DNA of 64,000 nt from Actinomadura physcomitrii (GCF_008923205.2 NZ_WBMS02000004.1:1-64000), one strand, 5' to 3'; shown: positions 45,362 through 54,706, counted from the first letter of the stretch. Translations and numbers: made by a program. The notes: generated from the sequence alone by a model not told the origin.

Positions 45362-46644
45362 TTCGGCAGGCCGTCGTCGTAGGTCTTCTGGAGCGCGCCG
45401 AGCGCGTCGCCGGGCGCGGTGCCGTTCATGATCTTCTGGGTCTGCGCGACCCAGGCGTCGTAGAAGCCGGAGACCGGCCAGTCCGGGTAGTAGGCGAGCT
45501 GGTTGTTCTGCGCCAGCGTGGTGAAGTCGTCGGTGAGCTTCTTGACCTTCGGGTCGGTGATCGCCGAGGCGTCGGCCGCGACGGGGATGCCGCCGAGGTC
45601 GCCGAGCATGTTCTGCACCTTCTTCTTCATCGTGATGTCGATGAAGTCGTAGGCGAGGTCCTTGTTCTTGGAACCCTTCGGGACGACCCACAGGTTGCCG
45701 CTGGAGCCGAGCGTCATCTTCGCGCCGGGCCAGACGGACGTCTCCCAGTCGAACTTGGCCGCCTTGGCGACCCGCCCGTACCACCAGGACCCGGAGAACA
45801 TCATCGGGAACTTGCCGCTCATGAAGGCGACGCCCGCGTCCTCGGCCTTCCGGCTCACCGAGTTCTTGGCGATGTAGCCCTTCTTCACCCAGTCGGCGAA
45901 GGTGGCGGCGCCGTAGGTCCAGGCGGCGTCCTTGAAGTCCGGCTTGGCGGTGTAGCGCTGGTAGGCGTCGACCCAGGAGCGGTCGGGCGCCTTGTCGAGG
46001 GCGAGCTGGTAGACGAACTGCTGCGCCATGTACTCGGCGCCGGCGTTGGTCAGCGGTGTGACGCCCTTGGCGACGAACTTGTCCATCGCGGCGGTCAGTT
46101 CGGCGAACGTCGTCGGGATCTGGACGCCGTTCTTCTTGAACAGGTCCTTGTTGTAGTAGACCTGCAGGTACTCGCCGTAGTTGGGGACGCCGTACCACTT
46201 GTCGCCGCCCATGGTGCCCTTGGCGTCGTACTTGGCGGTGACCTGGACGCCCGGGCTGATCAGCTTGTCCCAGCCGCGCTCGGTGACCTCCGGGGTGAGG
46301 TCCTGGAGGAGGCCCTGCTTGGAGAGCATCCCGGCGGTCGCGTTGCCCTTGTTGTACTCCAGGACGTCGGGGGCGTCCTTGGAGTTGAGGACCATCGGCG
46401 CCGTCTTCTGGATCTGCTCGAAGCCCTTCTCCTCGAACTTCACCTTCACGCCGGGGTGGGCGGCCTCGAACTCCTTGATCGCCTCGTTCCACGCCGCGCC
46501 CATGGCGCTGTCGGGGGCCTCGTAGTGCCAGAGCTTGAGCACCTTGCCGTCGGAGCCGCCGCCGTCGCCGCCGCAGGCGGACAGCGACAGGGCCGCGGCG
46601 GCGAGGGCGGCGAGCAGCGCCGCGCTCCTGCCTGCCTTGAACAT
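45358..46644 (-). CDS. Sugar ABC transporter solute-binding lipoprotein (xyloglucan-type operon)
   Basis: 428 residues. Lipobox LSLSACGGDG, then a family 1 solute-binding fold (LKLWHYEAPDSAMGAAWNEAIKEFEAAHPGVKVKF, NKDLFKKNGVQIPTTFAEL, FSGSWWYGRV). GAAGGA precedes ATG 46644. First gene of an operon with two permeases, GH31, GH1 and LacI. From the enzymes the ligand is inferred to be isoprimeverose or xyloglucan oligosaccharides. Confidence 0.92.
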   Translation of the reverse strand: MFKAGRSAALLAALAAAALSLSACGGDGGGSDGKVLKLWHYEAPDSAMGAAWNEAIKEFEAAHPGVKVKFEEKGFEQIQKTAPMVLNSKDAPDVLEYNKGNATAGMLSKQGLLQDLTPEVTERGWDKLISPGVQVTAKYDAKGTMGGDKWYGVPNYGEYLQVYYNKDLFKKNGVQIPTTFAELTAAMDKFVAKGVTPLTNAGAEYMAQQFVYQLALDKAPDRSWVDAYQRYTAKPDFKDAAWTYGAATFADWVKKGYIAKNSVSRKAEDAGVAFMSGKFPMMFSGSWWYGRVAKAAKFDWETSVWPGAKMTLGSSGNLWVVPKGSKNKDLAYDFIDITMKKKVQNMLGDLGGIPVAADASAITDPKVKKLTDDFTTLAQNNQLAYYPDWPVSGFYDAWVAQTQKIMNGTAPGDALGALQKTYDDGLPK

Positions 46645-46704
46645 GGGGGATCCTTCGGGGGTGGGACCCGGGGGTCGGATCGATGGGGGGAGTCGATGCG
46701 GGGT

Positions 46705-46757
46705 GTCGAAGCGCTTCGATTGACGGGGATGCTAAGCCCTCGCAAGCCGCCGCACAA
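46705..46757 (-). promoter_or_regulatory. Promoter and LacI operator of the alpha-xyloside operon
   Basis: On the minus strand: -35 TTGTGC (46757-46752), 17-base spacer, -10 TAGCAT (46734-46729), then the perfect palindrome TCGAAGCGCTTCGA (46718-46705) just downstream, where a bound repressor would block initiation or early elongation. Confidence 0.7.
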
Positions 46758-46810
46758 TAGGCCGATCAGCCTTGGCCGTCGAAATTGGGCGCTGACCTGC
46801 GGGAACTTTT

Positions 46811-46824
46811 TGGGAGCGCTCCCA
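46811..46824. promoter_or_regulatory. CebR box upstream of the alpha-xyloside operon
   Basis: TGGGAGCGCTCCCA, identical to the box before cebE, is located about 55 bases upstream of the -35 element and 14 bases from the end of the kinase gene. CebR could therefore influence this operon as well. Confidence 0.8.
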
Positions 46825-46837
46825 TCGACGGACGGGC

Positions 46838-48292
46838 CTAGCGGCACTCCCCGCCGTTCAGCGTGAACCGGGACGGCCGCCCGCCGCCCCCGTCCCGCCT
46901 GCCGAGGAACCCGAACTCGACCGTCCCGCGCGGCGGGATCGACCGGTTCCAGTCCGCGGCGGTGACCGTCACCGACGCGCCGTCCTGCCGCTGCCCGGCG
47001 TTCCACACCTGCGTGATCGACTGGCCGTCGGGGAGGTCGAAGCCGAGCCGCCAGCCGTCGATCGCGGCCGTCCCGAGGTTGGTGATCCGCACCGTCGCCT
47101 GGAAGCCCTGCGGCCACGACCCGTCGATCCGGTACGCCACCGAGCACGCGGTGACCGCCGCGGTCGCGGAGGTTCCGGACGGGGCGGGCCCCTTGGACGG
47201 GCCGGCGGCGTCCGGCGAGGAGTCCGGCGTGAGCACGCCGATCAGCAGCGCCGCCAGGCCTGCCGCGCCGACCGCCGCGCCCGCGATGACCAGCGGCCTG
47301 CGCGACGGTACCGGCCGACCGCCCGGCGGCGGCCCGGTCTGAGGCGGCCCGGCCTGCGGCGCCTCGCCCAGCACGGGCGCGCTCGCTGCGGCGGATTCCC
47401 CGGACGGCTCCGGGAGCGGCTCGTCCAGTACGCGCGTCGGCGAATCCCCGGCTCCTTCCCGCCGCTCGTCGGCGACCTGCGCGTGCTGCGGGAAGGCGGC
47501 GAGCTGGACGCCCGCCGCGGCCGCGAGGATCCGGGCCGCCTCCGGCGCCGCCGGACGGGCGCCGGGGTCCTCGTCCAGGCAGCGGCGGCACAGGTCCGCG
47601 ACCTGCGCGGGGACGCCGTCCGGCAGCGCGCCGGCGACCGGTGCGGGCGCGTCGCCGGTCAGCGCCTGGTTCAGCACGACGCCGAGCGAGAACACGTCGG
47701 CGGACGGTCCCGGCTCCGCGCCGGCGAGCAGTTCGGGGGCGACGTAGGCGGGGGTCCCGAGGACGGGCCCGCCGGGCGTCCCGGTGAACGCGATGCCGAA
47801 GTCGAGGACCTTCACCCCGACCGGCGTCAGGAACACGTTCGCGGGCTTGATGTCGCGGTGCACGATCCCGGCGGCGTGCGCGGCGGCGAGCGCGTCGGCG
47901 ATCCGCGCGCACACCGCCGCCGCCTCCCGCCACGGCATCGGGCCGCGCTCGAGCCGCGCCGCCAGGGTCTCGCCGTCGAGCAGCTCCATCACCACGTACG
48001 GGACGCGCCGCCGCTGCGCGTACCGGCCCGTCCGCGGCGTGACGTCGTCCTCGCCGTAGTCGTAGACGCCGGTGATGCTCGGGTGGGCGAGGCCGGCGGC
48101 GGCCTTGGCCTCCTCGCGGAACCGGCGGGCGAGGTCCTCCGGCCAGCCCTCGGCCGGGACCTTCACCGCGACGGCGCGGTCCAGGACGAGGTCGGTGGCG
48201 CGCCAGACGGTGGCCATCCCGCCGGCTCCCAGCGGCGCCTCCAGCAGGTAGCGCTCGCCGAGCCGGTCGCCGGGGGCGACGATCTCGGGCAT
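46838..48292 (-). CDS. Transmembrane Ser/Thr protein kinase with extracellular cellulose-binding module (CBM2)
   Basis: 484 residues. Kinase domain 15-265: P-loop LGAGGMATV, Lys44, catalytic HRDIKPAN (145-152), DFG (164-166), GTPAYVAPE. A Pro-rich juxtamembrane stretch leads to one transmembrane helix (333-354). The outer domain (383-483) is a family 2 carbohydrate-binding module: Cys383/Cys483 disulfide pair and the three surface tryptophans Trp393 (GSWPQGF), Trp430 (VWNAG) and Trp448 (DWNRS) that bind crystalline cellulose. It resembles a PknB-type receptor whose sensor is a cellulose binder, beside cellulose- and xyloglucan-sugar operons. Confidence 0.92.
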   Translation of the reverse strand: MPEIVAPGDRLGERYLLEAPLGAGGMATVWRATDLVLDRAVAVKVPAEGWPEDLARRFREEAKAAAGLAHPSITGVYDYGEDDVTPRTGRYAQRRRVPYVVMELLDGETLAARLERGPMPWREAAAVCARIADALAAAHAAGIVHRDIKPANVFLTPVGVKVLDFGIAFTGTPGGPVLGTPAYVAPELLAGAEPGPSADVFSLGVVLNQALTGDAPAPVAGALPDGVPAQVADLCRRCLDEDPGARPAAPEAARILAAAAGVQLAAFPQHAQVADERREGAGDSPTRVLDEPLPEPSGESAAASAPVLGEAPQAGPPQTGPPPGGRPVPSRRPLVIAGAAVGAAGLAALLIGVLTPDSSPDAAGPSKGPAPSGTSATAAVTACSVAYRIDGSWPQGFQATVRITNLGTAAIDGWRLGFDLPDGQSITQVWNAGQRQDGASVTVTAADWNRSIPPRGTVEFGFLGRRDGGGGRPSRFTLNGGECR

Positions 48293-48312
48293 GGAGGCAG
48301 CCTATGCCGGAC

Positions 48313-49104
48313 TCAGGGCACGATGTAGCGGGTGTCGCGGGCGTCGGTGATCGCCATGTGCCCGGGCGCGTGGCCGATCGCGAGCTTCGGGCGGGACGCC
48401 ATGACCGCGGCCTGCGGCGTCACCCCGCACGCCCAGAACACCGGGATCTCGTCCACCCGGACCTCGACCGGGTCGCCGAAGTCCGGTGCGTCCAGGTCGG
48501 CGATGCCGAGCTCGAGGGGGTCGCCGACGTGCACGGGCGCGCCGTGCACGGACGGGTACCGCGCCGTGACGCGGACGGCGTCGGCGACCTGCGCGGCGGG
48601 GACGGGCCGCATGGACACCACCAGCGGTCCGCCGAACTCGCCGGCGCGGCGGCACATCCGGTTCGTCCGGTACATCGGGACGTTGGTGTTCTGCTCGATG
48701 TGCCGGACCGGGACGCCCGCCTCGCGCAGCGCGTCCTCGAAGGTGAAGCTGCACCCGATCAGGAACGACACCAGGTCGTCGCGCCAGTGCGCGGTGACGT
48801 CGGACACCTCGGCGACCGGCTCGCCGTTCTCGTAGACGATGTAGCCGGGCAGGTCGGTGCGCAGGTCGCCGGCGAACAGCGACGCGCAGGTCTCGCCCGG
48901 CTCGGTGACGTCCAGCACGGGGCACGGCTTGGGGTTGCGCTGCGCGAACAGCAGCAGGTCGTAGGCCTGGTCGCGGGGGACGGCGATGAGGTTCGCCTGC
49001 GTCCAGCCGGAGCACCAGCCGGCCGTGGGGACGCGCAGCCCGGCGCGGAACAGCGCCCTGGCCTGGTCCGGGCTGAGCGAGCCCGGGTCGATCGGATTCG
49101 TCAC
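48313..49104 (-). CDS. DUF1445 putative hydro-lyase / D-glutamate-cyclase-like (YcsI)
   Basis: 263 residues, normal for DUF1445. Conserved segments [74 protein letters not shown]. Family members hydrolyse or cyclise D-glutamate/5-oxoproline-like compounds. The GTG start overlaps the pxpC stop, matching the B. subtilis ycsFGI-kipIA context. Confidence 0.88.
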   Translation of the reverse strand: MTNPIDPGSLSPDQARALFRAGLRVPTAGWCSGWTQANLIAVPRDQAYDLLLFAQRNPKPCPVLDVTEPGETCASLFAGDLRTDLPGYIVYENGEPVAEVSDVTAHWRDDLVSFLIGCSFTFEDALREAGVPVRHIEQNTNVPMYRTNRMCRRAGEFGGPLVVSMRPVPAAQVADAVRVTARYPSVHGAPVHVGDPLELGIADLDAPDFGDPVEVRVDEIPVFWACGVTPQAAVMASRPKLAIGHAPGHMAITDARDTRYIVP

Positions 49105-50006
49105 GGTCCCTCCTGTCGGGGTCGCGGTCCTGCGAGCGGGGGCGCGGGGTGCGGGCGGAACCGCAGCCGCTGCCCGGGGCGCGCCTGCGCGGCGCGCCCG
49201 ACGTCGGCGGAGACGACCACCGCGATCACCGGGTAGCCGCCGGTGACCGGGTGGTCGGCGAGGAACAGCACGGGCAGCCCGGACGGCGGGACCTGCAGCG
49301 CGCCGGTGACGGTGCCCTCGCTGGGCAGCTCGCCGCGTCCGGCGTGCTCCAGGCGGGGGCCGTCGAGCCGCATGCCGACCCGGTCGATCTCGCTGGTCAC
49401 CGCGTAGGGCGAGGCGAACAGCGCGTCCAGGGCGCCGGGGGCGAGCCAGTCGGCGCGGGGGCCGGGGATCGCGCGCAGCTCGACGTCCCGGGCGGGCGGC
49501 GCCGCGACGGGCAGGACGTCGAGGCGCGGGTGCTCGCGCGGCGGCGGGCCGACCGGGAGCAGGTCGCCGGGTTTGAGCGGGGCCGGGCCGAGGCCGGACA
49601 GCGTGTCGGTGGAGCGGGAGCCGAGGACGGGCGGGACGGCGATGCCGCCGCGGACGGCCAGGTAGCTGCGCAGGCCGCTGGGCGGCGTGCCCATGCGCAG
49701 CTCGGCGCCGTCCGGGACGTGGAAGACCGAGAAGGGGGCGACGGCGCGGCCGTCGACGGTGAGGGGCGCGGGCGCTCCGGTGACGGCCGCGAACGCTCCC
49801 CCGCGGAAGCGGACGTGGAGCCCACCGAAGGTGGCCTCGATGGCGGCGGCGTCCTCGGCGTTGCCGACGGCGCGGTTCGCGAGCCGGAACGAATCCGGGT
49901 CCGCGGCGCCCGCCACCCCCACGCCGAGCGCCGCGTGACCCGGACGTCCCAGATCCTGAACGGTCGCCAGGAGTCCTGACTGGAGAACGTCCAGGCCCCG
50001 CTTCAT
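49101..50006 (-). CDS. pxpC: 5-oxoprolinase subunit PxpC (KipA family)
   Basis: 301 residues. Biotin-carboxylase-like KipA motifs: [73 protein letters not shown]. PxpC works with PxpA and PxpB to open 5-oxoproline with ATP. Starts overlapping pxpB (ATGA). No pxpA (LamB/YcsF family) is in the window, so the enzyme needs a partner encoded elsewhere. Confidence 0.92.
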   Translation of the reverse strand: MKRGLDVLQSGLLATVQDLGRPGHAALGVGVAGAADPDSFRLANRAVGNAEDAAAIEATFGGLHVRFRGGAFAAVTGAPAPLTVDGRAVAPFSVFHVPDGAELRMGTPPSGLRSYLAVRGGIAVPPVLGSRSTDTLSGLGPAPLKPGDLLPVGPPPREHPRLDVLPVAAPPARDVELRAIPGPRADWLAPGALDALFASPYAVTSEIDRVGMRLDGPRLEHAGRGELPSEGTVTGALQVPPSGLPVLFLADHPVTGGYPVIAVVVSADVGRAAQARPGQRLRFRPHPAPPLAGPRPRQEGP

Positions 50007-50611
50007 GGTTCCCTCCGGACGAAACGAACTTCGACTCCAGGTCTGAGCAGGGCGGGAGGGTCGCGGTCGAGGTCCCATAGGACGGCCTCCGTGCGCCCTA
50101 TGAGCTGCCATCCGCCCGGCGAGTCGACGGGGTAGACGCCGCTGAAGCGGCCCGCGAGCCCGACCGCGCCGGCCGGGACGCGGACGCGCGGGGTGCCGCG
50201 GCGCGGGACGTCCAGCCGCGGGTCGCCGCCGTCCAGGTAGCCGAATCCGGGGGCGAACCCGGTGAACGCGACCCGCCACGGCGTGCCGGTGTGGGCGGCG
50301 ACGACCTCGCCCGGGGTGAGCCCGGTGCGGGCGGCGACGTCGGCGAGGTCGGGTCCGTCGTAGACGACGGGGACCTCGACAGCCGCCGCGGACCCGGCCG
50401 CCGCGCCGGGCCGCGCGCCGCGCACGGCGGCGGCGATCCGGACGGGGTCGGCGGACGGGCCGAGCAGCAGGGTCAGGGTGCGGGCCGCCGGGACGACGTC
50501 GGTGACGCCGGGCGGCGGGGCGGCGGCGAGCGCGGTGTACAGGCCGAGCATCGCCTCCTGGCCGGGCAGCTCGACGAGCAGCGCCCGGTCGCCGTTCGGC
50601 AGGATCCGCAC
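50003..50611 (-). CDS. pxpB: 5-oxoprolinase subunit PxpB (KipI family)
   Basis: 202 residues from GTG 50611 (GAGGGA just upstream). KipI signatures: [83 protein letters not shown]. Lies 8 bases after the transporter gene and overlaps pxpC. Confidence 0.92.
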   Translation of the reverse strand: MRILPNGDRALLVELPGQEAMLGLYTALAAAPPPGVTDVVPAARTLTLLLGPSADPVRIAAAVRGARPGAAAGSAAAVEVPVVYDGPDLADVAARTGLTPGEVVAAHTGTPWRVAFTGFAPGFGYLDGGDPRLDVPRRGTPRVRVPAGAVGLAGRFSGVYPVDSPGGWQLIGRTEAVLWDLDRDPPALLRPGVEVRFVRREP

Positions 50612-50619
50612 CCGTTCCC

Positions 50620-51849
50620 TCAGTTCCACAGGTCTTCTATGCCCGAAAGCGAGTTCCAGCCGAGGTACAGCGACAGCAGCCAGGCCGCGACGCCGAGGCC
50701 GAGCAGCCAGACCGGGTACCGGTAGCCGCCGAGCAGGTCGCGGCGGCGGGCGGCGACCCATAGCAGCACGGCCAGCCCGAACGGCAGGATGAGCCCGTTC
50801 AGCGCGCCGGCGAGGATCAGCAGCTTCGCCGGAGTCGTGCCCATGGCCAGGTAGATGGCGGTGGAGACGACGATGAACGCGACGACGAGCCGGTTGCGGT
50901 GCCGTTCGATCCAGCCGGAGAACGAGACCAGGAACGACACCGAGGTGTAGGACGCGCCGATCACCGAGGTGATCGCGGCGGACCACATGATCAGGCCGAA
51001 CACGCGCAGCCCGGTCTCGCCGGCGGCGTGCTGGAAGGCCGACGGCGCCGGGTTGTCCTTGGCGAGCGCGACGCCGCCGGCGACGACGCCGAGCACGGCG
51101 AGGAACAGCAGCACGCGCATCACGCCGGTGACGAGGATGCCGGTGATCGCGCTGCGGTTGATCTCGCGGACGTTGCCCGGCCCGGTGAGGCCGGACTCGA
51201 TCATGCGGTGCGCGCCGGCGTAGGTGATGTAGCCGCCGACGGTGCCGCCGATGAGCGTGGTGATGACGAGGAAGTCGACCTGCTCGGGCGCGACGGTCTG
51301 GCGGAGCGCGTCGCCGACCGGCGGCCCCGACTTCACCGCCACGTACAGCGTCATGATGATCATGACGGCGCCGAGCACCACCACGATCCGGTCCATCGCG
51401 ACGCCGGCCCGCCGGATCAGGAAGATCGCGATGGCGACCAGCGCGGACAGCGCACCGCCGATCTTGACGTCCAGGTCGAGCAGCGCGTTCAGGCCGAGCG
51501 CGCAGCCGGCCACGTTGCCGATGTTGAACACCAGCCCGCCGAAGACGTCGAGGGCGGCCAGCGCGTAGCCGCCGCCGGGCACCACCGAGTTGCCGAGGTC
51601 CTGGGCGCGCCGCCCGGAGACGCCGACGATCCGCCACACGTTGAGCTGGATCGCGATGTCCACCAGTACCGACACCAGGATCGCGAACGCCATCGCGGCG
51701 CCGAGCTTGGCGGTGAAGGTCGTGGTCTGGGTGATGAACCCGGGGCCGATGGCGCTGGTGGCCATCAGGAACATGGCGCCGAGGAGGGCGCCGCGGCGCG
51801 ACGAGGTGGGCTGGGAGGCGGGCGTGTGGTCGAGGGTGGTTTCCGTCAT
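50620..51849 (-). CDS. NRAMP-related transporter without the metal-binding DPGN motif (YcsG type)
   Basis: 409 residues, about eleven transmembrane helices. TM1 reads SAIGPGFITQTTTF, lacking the DPGN of manganese/iron NRAMPs, and TM6 (VGGYITYAGAHRM) lacks the usual MPH. It is therefore an NRAMP-fold carrier that probably moves an organic acid or lactam such as 5-oxoproline, as suggested by its place in front of pxpBC and by the analogous ycsG gene. GGAAGGGG precedes the ATG. First gene of a four-gene operon divergent from a GntR regulator. Confidence 0.85.
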   Translation of the reverse strand: MTETTLDHTPASQPTSSRRGALLGAMFLMATSAIGPGFITQTTTFTAKLGAAMAFAILVSVLVDIAIQLNVWRIVGVSGRRAQDLGNSVVPGGGYALAALDVFGGLVFNIGNVAGCALGLNALLDLDVKIGGALSALVAIAIFLIRRAGVAMDRIVVVLGAVMIIMTLYVAVKSGPPVGDALRQTVAPEQVDFLVITTLIGGTVGGYITYAGAHRMIESGLTGPGNVREINRSAITGILVTGVMRVLLFLAVLGVVAGGVALAKDNPAPSAFQHAAGETGLRVFGLIMWSAAITSVIGASYTSVSFLVSFSGWIERHRNRLVVAFIVVSTAIYLAMGTTPAKLLILAGALNGLILPFGLAVLLWVAARRRDLLGGYRYPVWLLGLGVAAWLLSLYLGWNSLSGIEDLWN

Positions 51850-51895
51850 GGCTGCCCCTTCCGGGGTATCGGCTTTCCGACAGCGTAGATTTCGT

Positions 51896-51922
51896 TCAAC
51901 AATCCATCAATCCCCCTGTTGA
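51896..51922. promoter_or_regulatory. Inverted repeat in the NRAMP / GntR divergent promoter
   Basis: TCAACA (51896-51901) and TGTTGA (51917-51922) are complementary arms 15 bases apart in an AT-rich patch between the divergent genes. A likely operator for the FadR-type regulator. Confidence 0.5.
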
Positions 51923-52010
51923 GAAATTCTTCGCGGAAGGGGCTACGCTGGTCTCGGACGAGTTCCGCGCGCGCCCGGGCGGCGCCGCGCCACCCCGGGA
52001 GGACGGGCCG

Positions 52011-52706
52011 ATGCCGGCGCAGGAGTCGTGGCTGGAGACCATCGCGGCGGCACGGGACGACATCGGCCGGCACAGCACCGCCGACCGCGTCGCCCACCAG
52101 CTCCGCGAGCAGATCACCGACGGCCGCCTCGTCCCCGGCCAACGGGTCCCCGAGGAGGACCTCGGCCGCGCCGCCAAGGTCTCCCGCAACACCGTCCGCG
52201 AGGCGTTCCGGCTGCTCATCAACGAGCGGCTGCTCGTGCACGAGTTCAACCGGGGCGTGTTCGTCCGCCGCGTCACCGCCGACGGGCTCGCCGACCTGTA
52301 CCGGGTCCGCCGGATCCTGGAGTGCGAGGGCGTGCGGTGCGCGCCGTCCGCCCCGCGCGAGGCGCTCGCCCGGGTGGAGGCGGCGGTGGCCGACGGCGAG
52401 CGCGCCGCGGCCGGCGACGACTGGCCGCGGGTCGGCACCGCCGACATCCGCTTCCACCAGGCGCTCGCCGCCCTCGTCGGCAGCCCCCGGGTGGACGAGA
52501 TGATCCAGCACCTGCTGGCCGAGATGCGGCTGGTCTTCCACGAGATGGGCTCGCCGCGCGAGTTCCACGAGCCGTACCTCGCCCGCAACCGGCGCCTGTG
52601 CGACCTGCTGGAGCGCGGCGACACCGAGGCCGCCGAGGCCGAACTGCGCTCCTACCTCGACGACGCCGAGGCACAGCTCACCAAGGCCTACCGCGAGAAG
52701 GAGTGA
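52011..52706 (+). CDS. GntR/FadR-type regulator of the 5-oxoproline operon
   Basis: 231 residues. N-terminal GntR winged helix (TADRVAHQLREQITDGRLVPGQRVPEEDLGRAAKVSRNTVREAFRLL) and an FCD ligand domain (DLYRVRRILECEGVR, DIRFHQALAALVGSPRVDEM, HRLCDLLERGD-like). It is divergent from the transporter-pxpBC-DUF1445 operon and presumably responds to 5-oxoproline or a related acid. GGGAGGA precedes the ATG. Confidence 0.9.
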   Translation: MPAQESWLETIAAARDDIGRHSTADRVAHQLREQITDGRLVPGQRVPEEDLGRAAKVSRNTVREAFRLLINERLLVHEFNRGVFVRRVTADGLADLYRVRRILECEGVRCAPSAPREALARVEAAVADGERAAAGDDWPRVGTADIRFHQALAALVGSPRVDEMIQHLLAEMRLVFHEMGSPREFHEPYLARNRRLCDLLERGDTEAAEAELRSYLDDAEAQLTKAYREKE

Positions 52707-52741
52707 GCCGGAGCGGGGGGCGCCCTACGGCGCGCGGCCCA

Positions 52742-53392
52742 TCATGCGCCCTCCGGCGCGTAGTTCATGACGTGGTCGTGCAGCAGCTGCGGGGCCTGCG
52801 GGTCGCGGCGGCGGAACGCCTCGATCAGCTCGGCGTGCTCGGCCGACTTTGAGTAGATCTCGGTGTGGTGCAGCCGCAGCGACAGCGTCGTCCACAGCTC
52901 GATGCCGAGGCCCTCCCACACCGAGAACAGCAGCCGGTTGCCCGCCGCCTCGACGATCTCGCGGTGGAAGGCGATGCTGAGCCGCATCTGCTCGTGCAGG
53001 TCGCCGCCGCGCGCCGCCTCGCTCAGCTGCCGGTTGCGCTCCTCCAGCGCGTCCAGGCAGCCGGCGATGCGGGCCATGCCGAGCTCGGCGGCGGTGCGCT
53101 CCAGCCCGGCCCGGACGGGGAAGATCTCGGCGAGGTCCTGCTCGGTGAACGCCCGGACGCGGGCGCCCCGGTTCGGCAGCGACTCGATCAGCCGCTGCGC
53201 CTCCAGCTGGCGCAGCGCCTCGCGCACCGGCCCCTGGCTGACGCCGAGCTCGGTGGCGATGCGGCGCTCGACGATGCGCTCGCCCGGCTCCCACCGGCCC
53301 GAGCTGATGCCCTCCACGATGAACTCGCGGATCTGGTCGGCGAGCCCGGTGCGCAGCAGCTGGGCGGGGACGGGCGTGTTCACGGGAGCCAA
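52742..53392 (-). CDS. GntR/FadR-type regulator beside the 2-oxoacid dehydrogenase operon
   Basis: 216 residues. GntR HTH GLADQIREFIVEGISSGRWEPGERIVERRIATELGVSQGPVREALRQLEA, FCD domain with IFPVRAGLERTAAELG, SIAFHREIVEAAGNRLLF and a C-terminal HDHVMNYA. Start is TTG 53392 or GTG 53383; neither has a ribosome-binding site, so a leaderless mRNA is likely. Divergent from pdhABC across the perfect palindrome at 53455-53470. Confidence 0.88.
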   Translation of the reverse strand: MAPVNTPVPAQLLRTGLADQIREFIVEGISSGRWEPGERIVERRIATELGVSQGPVREALRQLEAQRLIESLPNRGARVRAFTEQDLAEIFPVRAGLERTAAELGMARIAGCLDALEERNRQLSEAARGGDLHEQMRLSIAFHREIVEAAGNRLLFSVWEGLGIELWTTLSLRLHHTEIYSKSAEHAELIEAFRRRDPQAPQLLHDHVMNYAPEGA

Positions 53393-53454
53393 TATTAGAC
53401 GGGACGACGGTAAGTGAGTCTTGACGCCCGACGAGATAGACTCGAATATGATCG

Positions 53455-53470
53455 ATCATTGATCAATGAT
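53455..53470. promoter_or_regulatory. Palindromic operator upstream of the dehydrogenase operon
   Basis: ATCATTGATCAATGAT is a perfect 16-bp palindrome, flanked on both sides by further GATCG. TTGACG at 53421-53426 is a possible -35 element. The flanking GntR regulator is the obvious candidate binder. Confidence 0.75.
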
Positions 53471-53527
53471 GATCGGTGAGCGTCGTGGCGATCCTACGGC
53501 GTTCCCCCGGACTTAGGAAGGTCGCCG

Positions 53528-54706
53528 ATGGCTGAGACCACCCGGTCAGCTACCAAGGCCGCTCCGGCTCGCACGACCCGGAGAGCGCGCGGCACAAAGG
53601 CTTCCGGGCCGACGGCCGCCGCCGCGGCGGACGCCGGCGCCGCGCGCGAGGGCGCGGTCAACGGCGCCGCGCCCGGCGGCCCGGCGGAGAGCGCCGAGAC
53701 GCTCGTGGCGTACTACCGCCAGATGCTGCTGATCCGCCGCTTCGAGGAGCGCGCCGCGCGCGCCTACACCGAGGCCAAGATCGGGGGCTACTGCCACCTG
53801 AACCTCGGCGAGGAGGCGACCGTCGTCGGCCTGATGGCCGCGCTGCGCCCCACCGACTACCTGTTCACCAACTACCGCGAGCACGGCTACGCCCTCGCCA
53901 AGGGCATCTCCGCCGAGCGCGTGATGGCCGAGCTCTACGGGCGCTCCACCGGCGTGTCCAAGGGCTGGGGCGGGTCCATGCACCTGTTCGACGCCGAGGC
54001 GCGGCTGCTCGGCGGGTACGGCATCGTCGGCGGGCAGGTCCCGCTCGCGGCCGGCGCCGCCCTCGCCGTCTCCTACAAGGGCGGCGACGAGGTCGTCATG
54101 TGCCACATGGGCGACGGCACCACCGCGATCGGCGCGTTCCACGAGTCGCTGAACATCGCCGGCCTCTGGGACCTCCCGGTCGTCTTCGTAGTGATCAACA
54201 ACGGGCTGGGCATGGGCACCACCGTGGAGCACTCCGCCGCCGAGCCCGAGCTGTACCGGCGCGGCGCCGCCTACCGGATGCAGAGCGTCCGGGTGGACGG
54301 CACCGACGTGGTCGCCGTGCGGGACGCCGCGCGCGTCGCCGTCGAGCGCGCCCGCGCCGAGAGCAAGCCGTACCTGCTGGAGACCACCAGCCCCCGGCTC
54401 AAGGGCCACTCGGTCGTCGACCCGGCCCGCTACCGGTCCAAGGAGGAGAAGGAGGCCCTGAAGGCCGCCGACCCCCTCGCCCGGATGGCGCTGGAGCTGG
54501 AGGAGGCGGGGATCCTCTCGCACGACGACCGCGACCGCCTCGACGCCGAGGTCACCGCCGAGATCGACGCCGCCGCCGCGTTCGCCGACGAGAGCCCGGC
54601 CCCCGAGGTCTCCACCCTGTTCGACTACACCTACGCCACCCCGGTCCCGGGCGAGCTGCGCCGCCTGCCCGCCGACCCGGTATTCGGTTCCGGAGGAGCA
54701 CGCTGA
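53528..54706 (+). CDS. pdhA: 2-oxoacid (pyruvate-type) dehydrogenase E1 component, alpha subunit
   Basis: 392 residues. A 50-residue Ala/Thr/Arg-rich N-terminal arm precedes the E1alpha fold. Thiamine-diphosphate motif GDGTTAIGAFHESLNIAGLWDLPVVFVVINN (GDG to NN), phosphorylation-loop region RYRSKEEKE. GGAAGG precedes the ATG. It overlaps the E1beta start (TGATG). Pyruvate is the most likely substrate; acetoin dehydrogenase is an alternative because this is a stand-alone, regulator-linked set without E3. Confidence 0.88.
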   Translation: MAETTRSATKAAPARTTRRARGTKASGPTAAAAADAGAAREGAVNGAAPGGPAESAETLVAYYRQMLLIRRFEERAARAYTEAKIGGYCHLNLGEEATVVGLMAALRPTDYLFTNYREHGYALAKGISAERVMAELYGRSTGVSKGWGGSMHLFDAEARLLGGYGIVGGQVPLAAGAALAVSYKGGDEVVMCHMGDGTTAIGAFHESLNIAGLWDLPVVFVVINNGLGMGTTVEHSAAEPELYRRGAAYRMQSVRVDGTDVVAVRDAARVAVERARAESKPYLLETTSPRLKGHSVVDPARYRSKEEKEALKAADPLARMALELEEAGILSHDDRDRLDAEVTAEIDAAAAFADESPAPEVSTLFDYTYATPVPGELRRLPADPVFGSGGAR

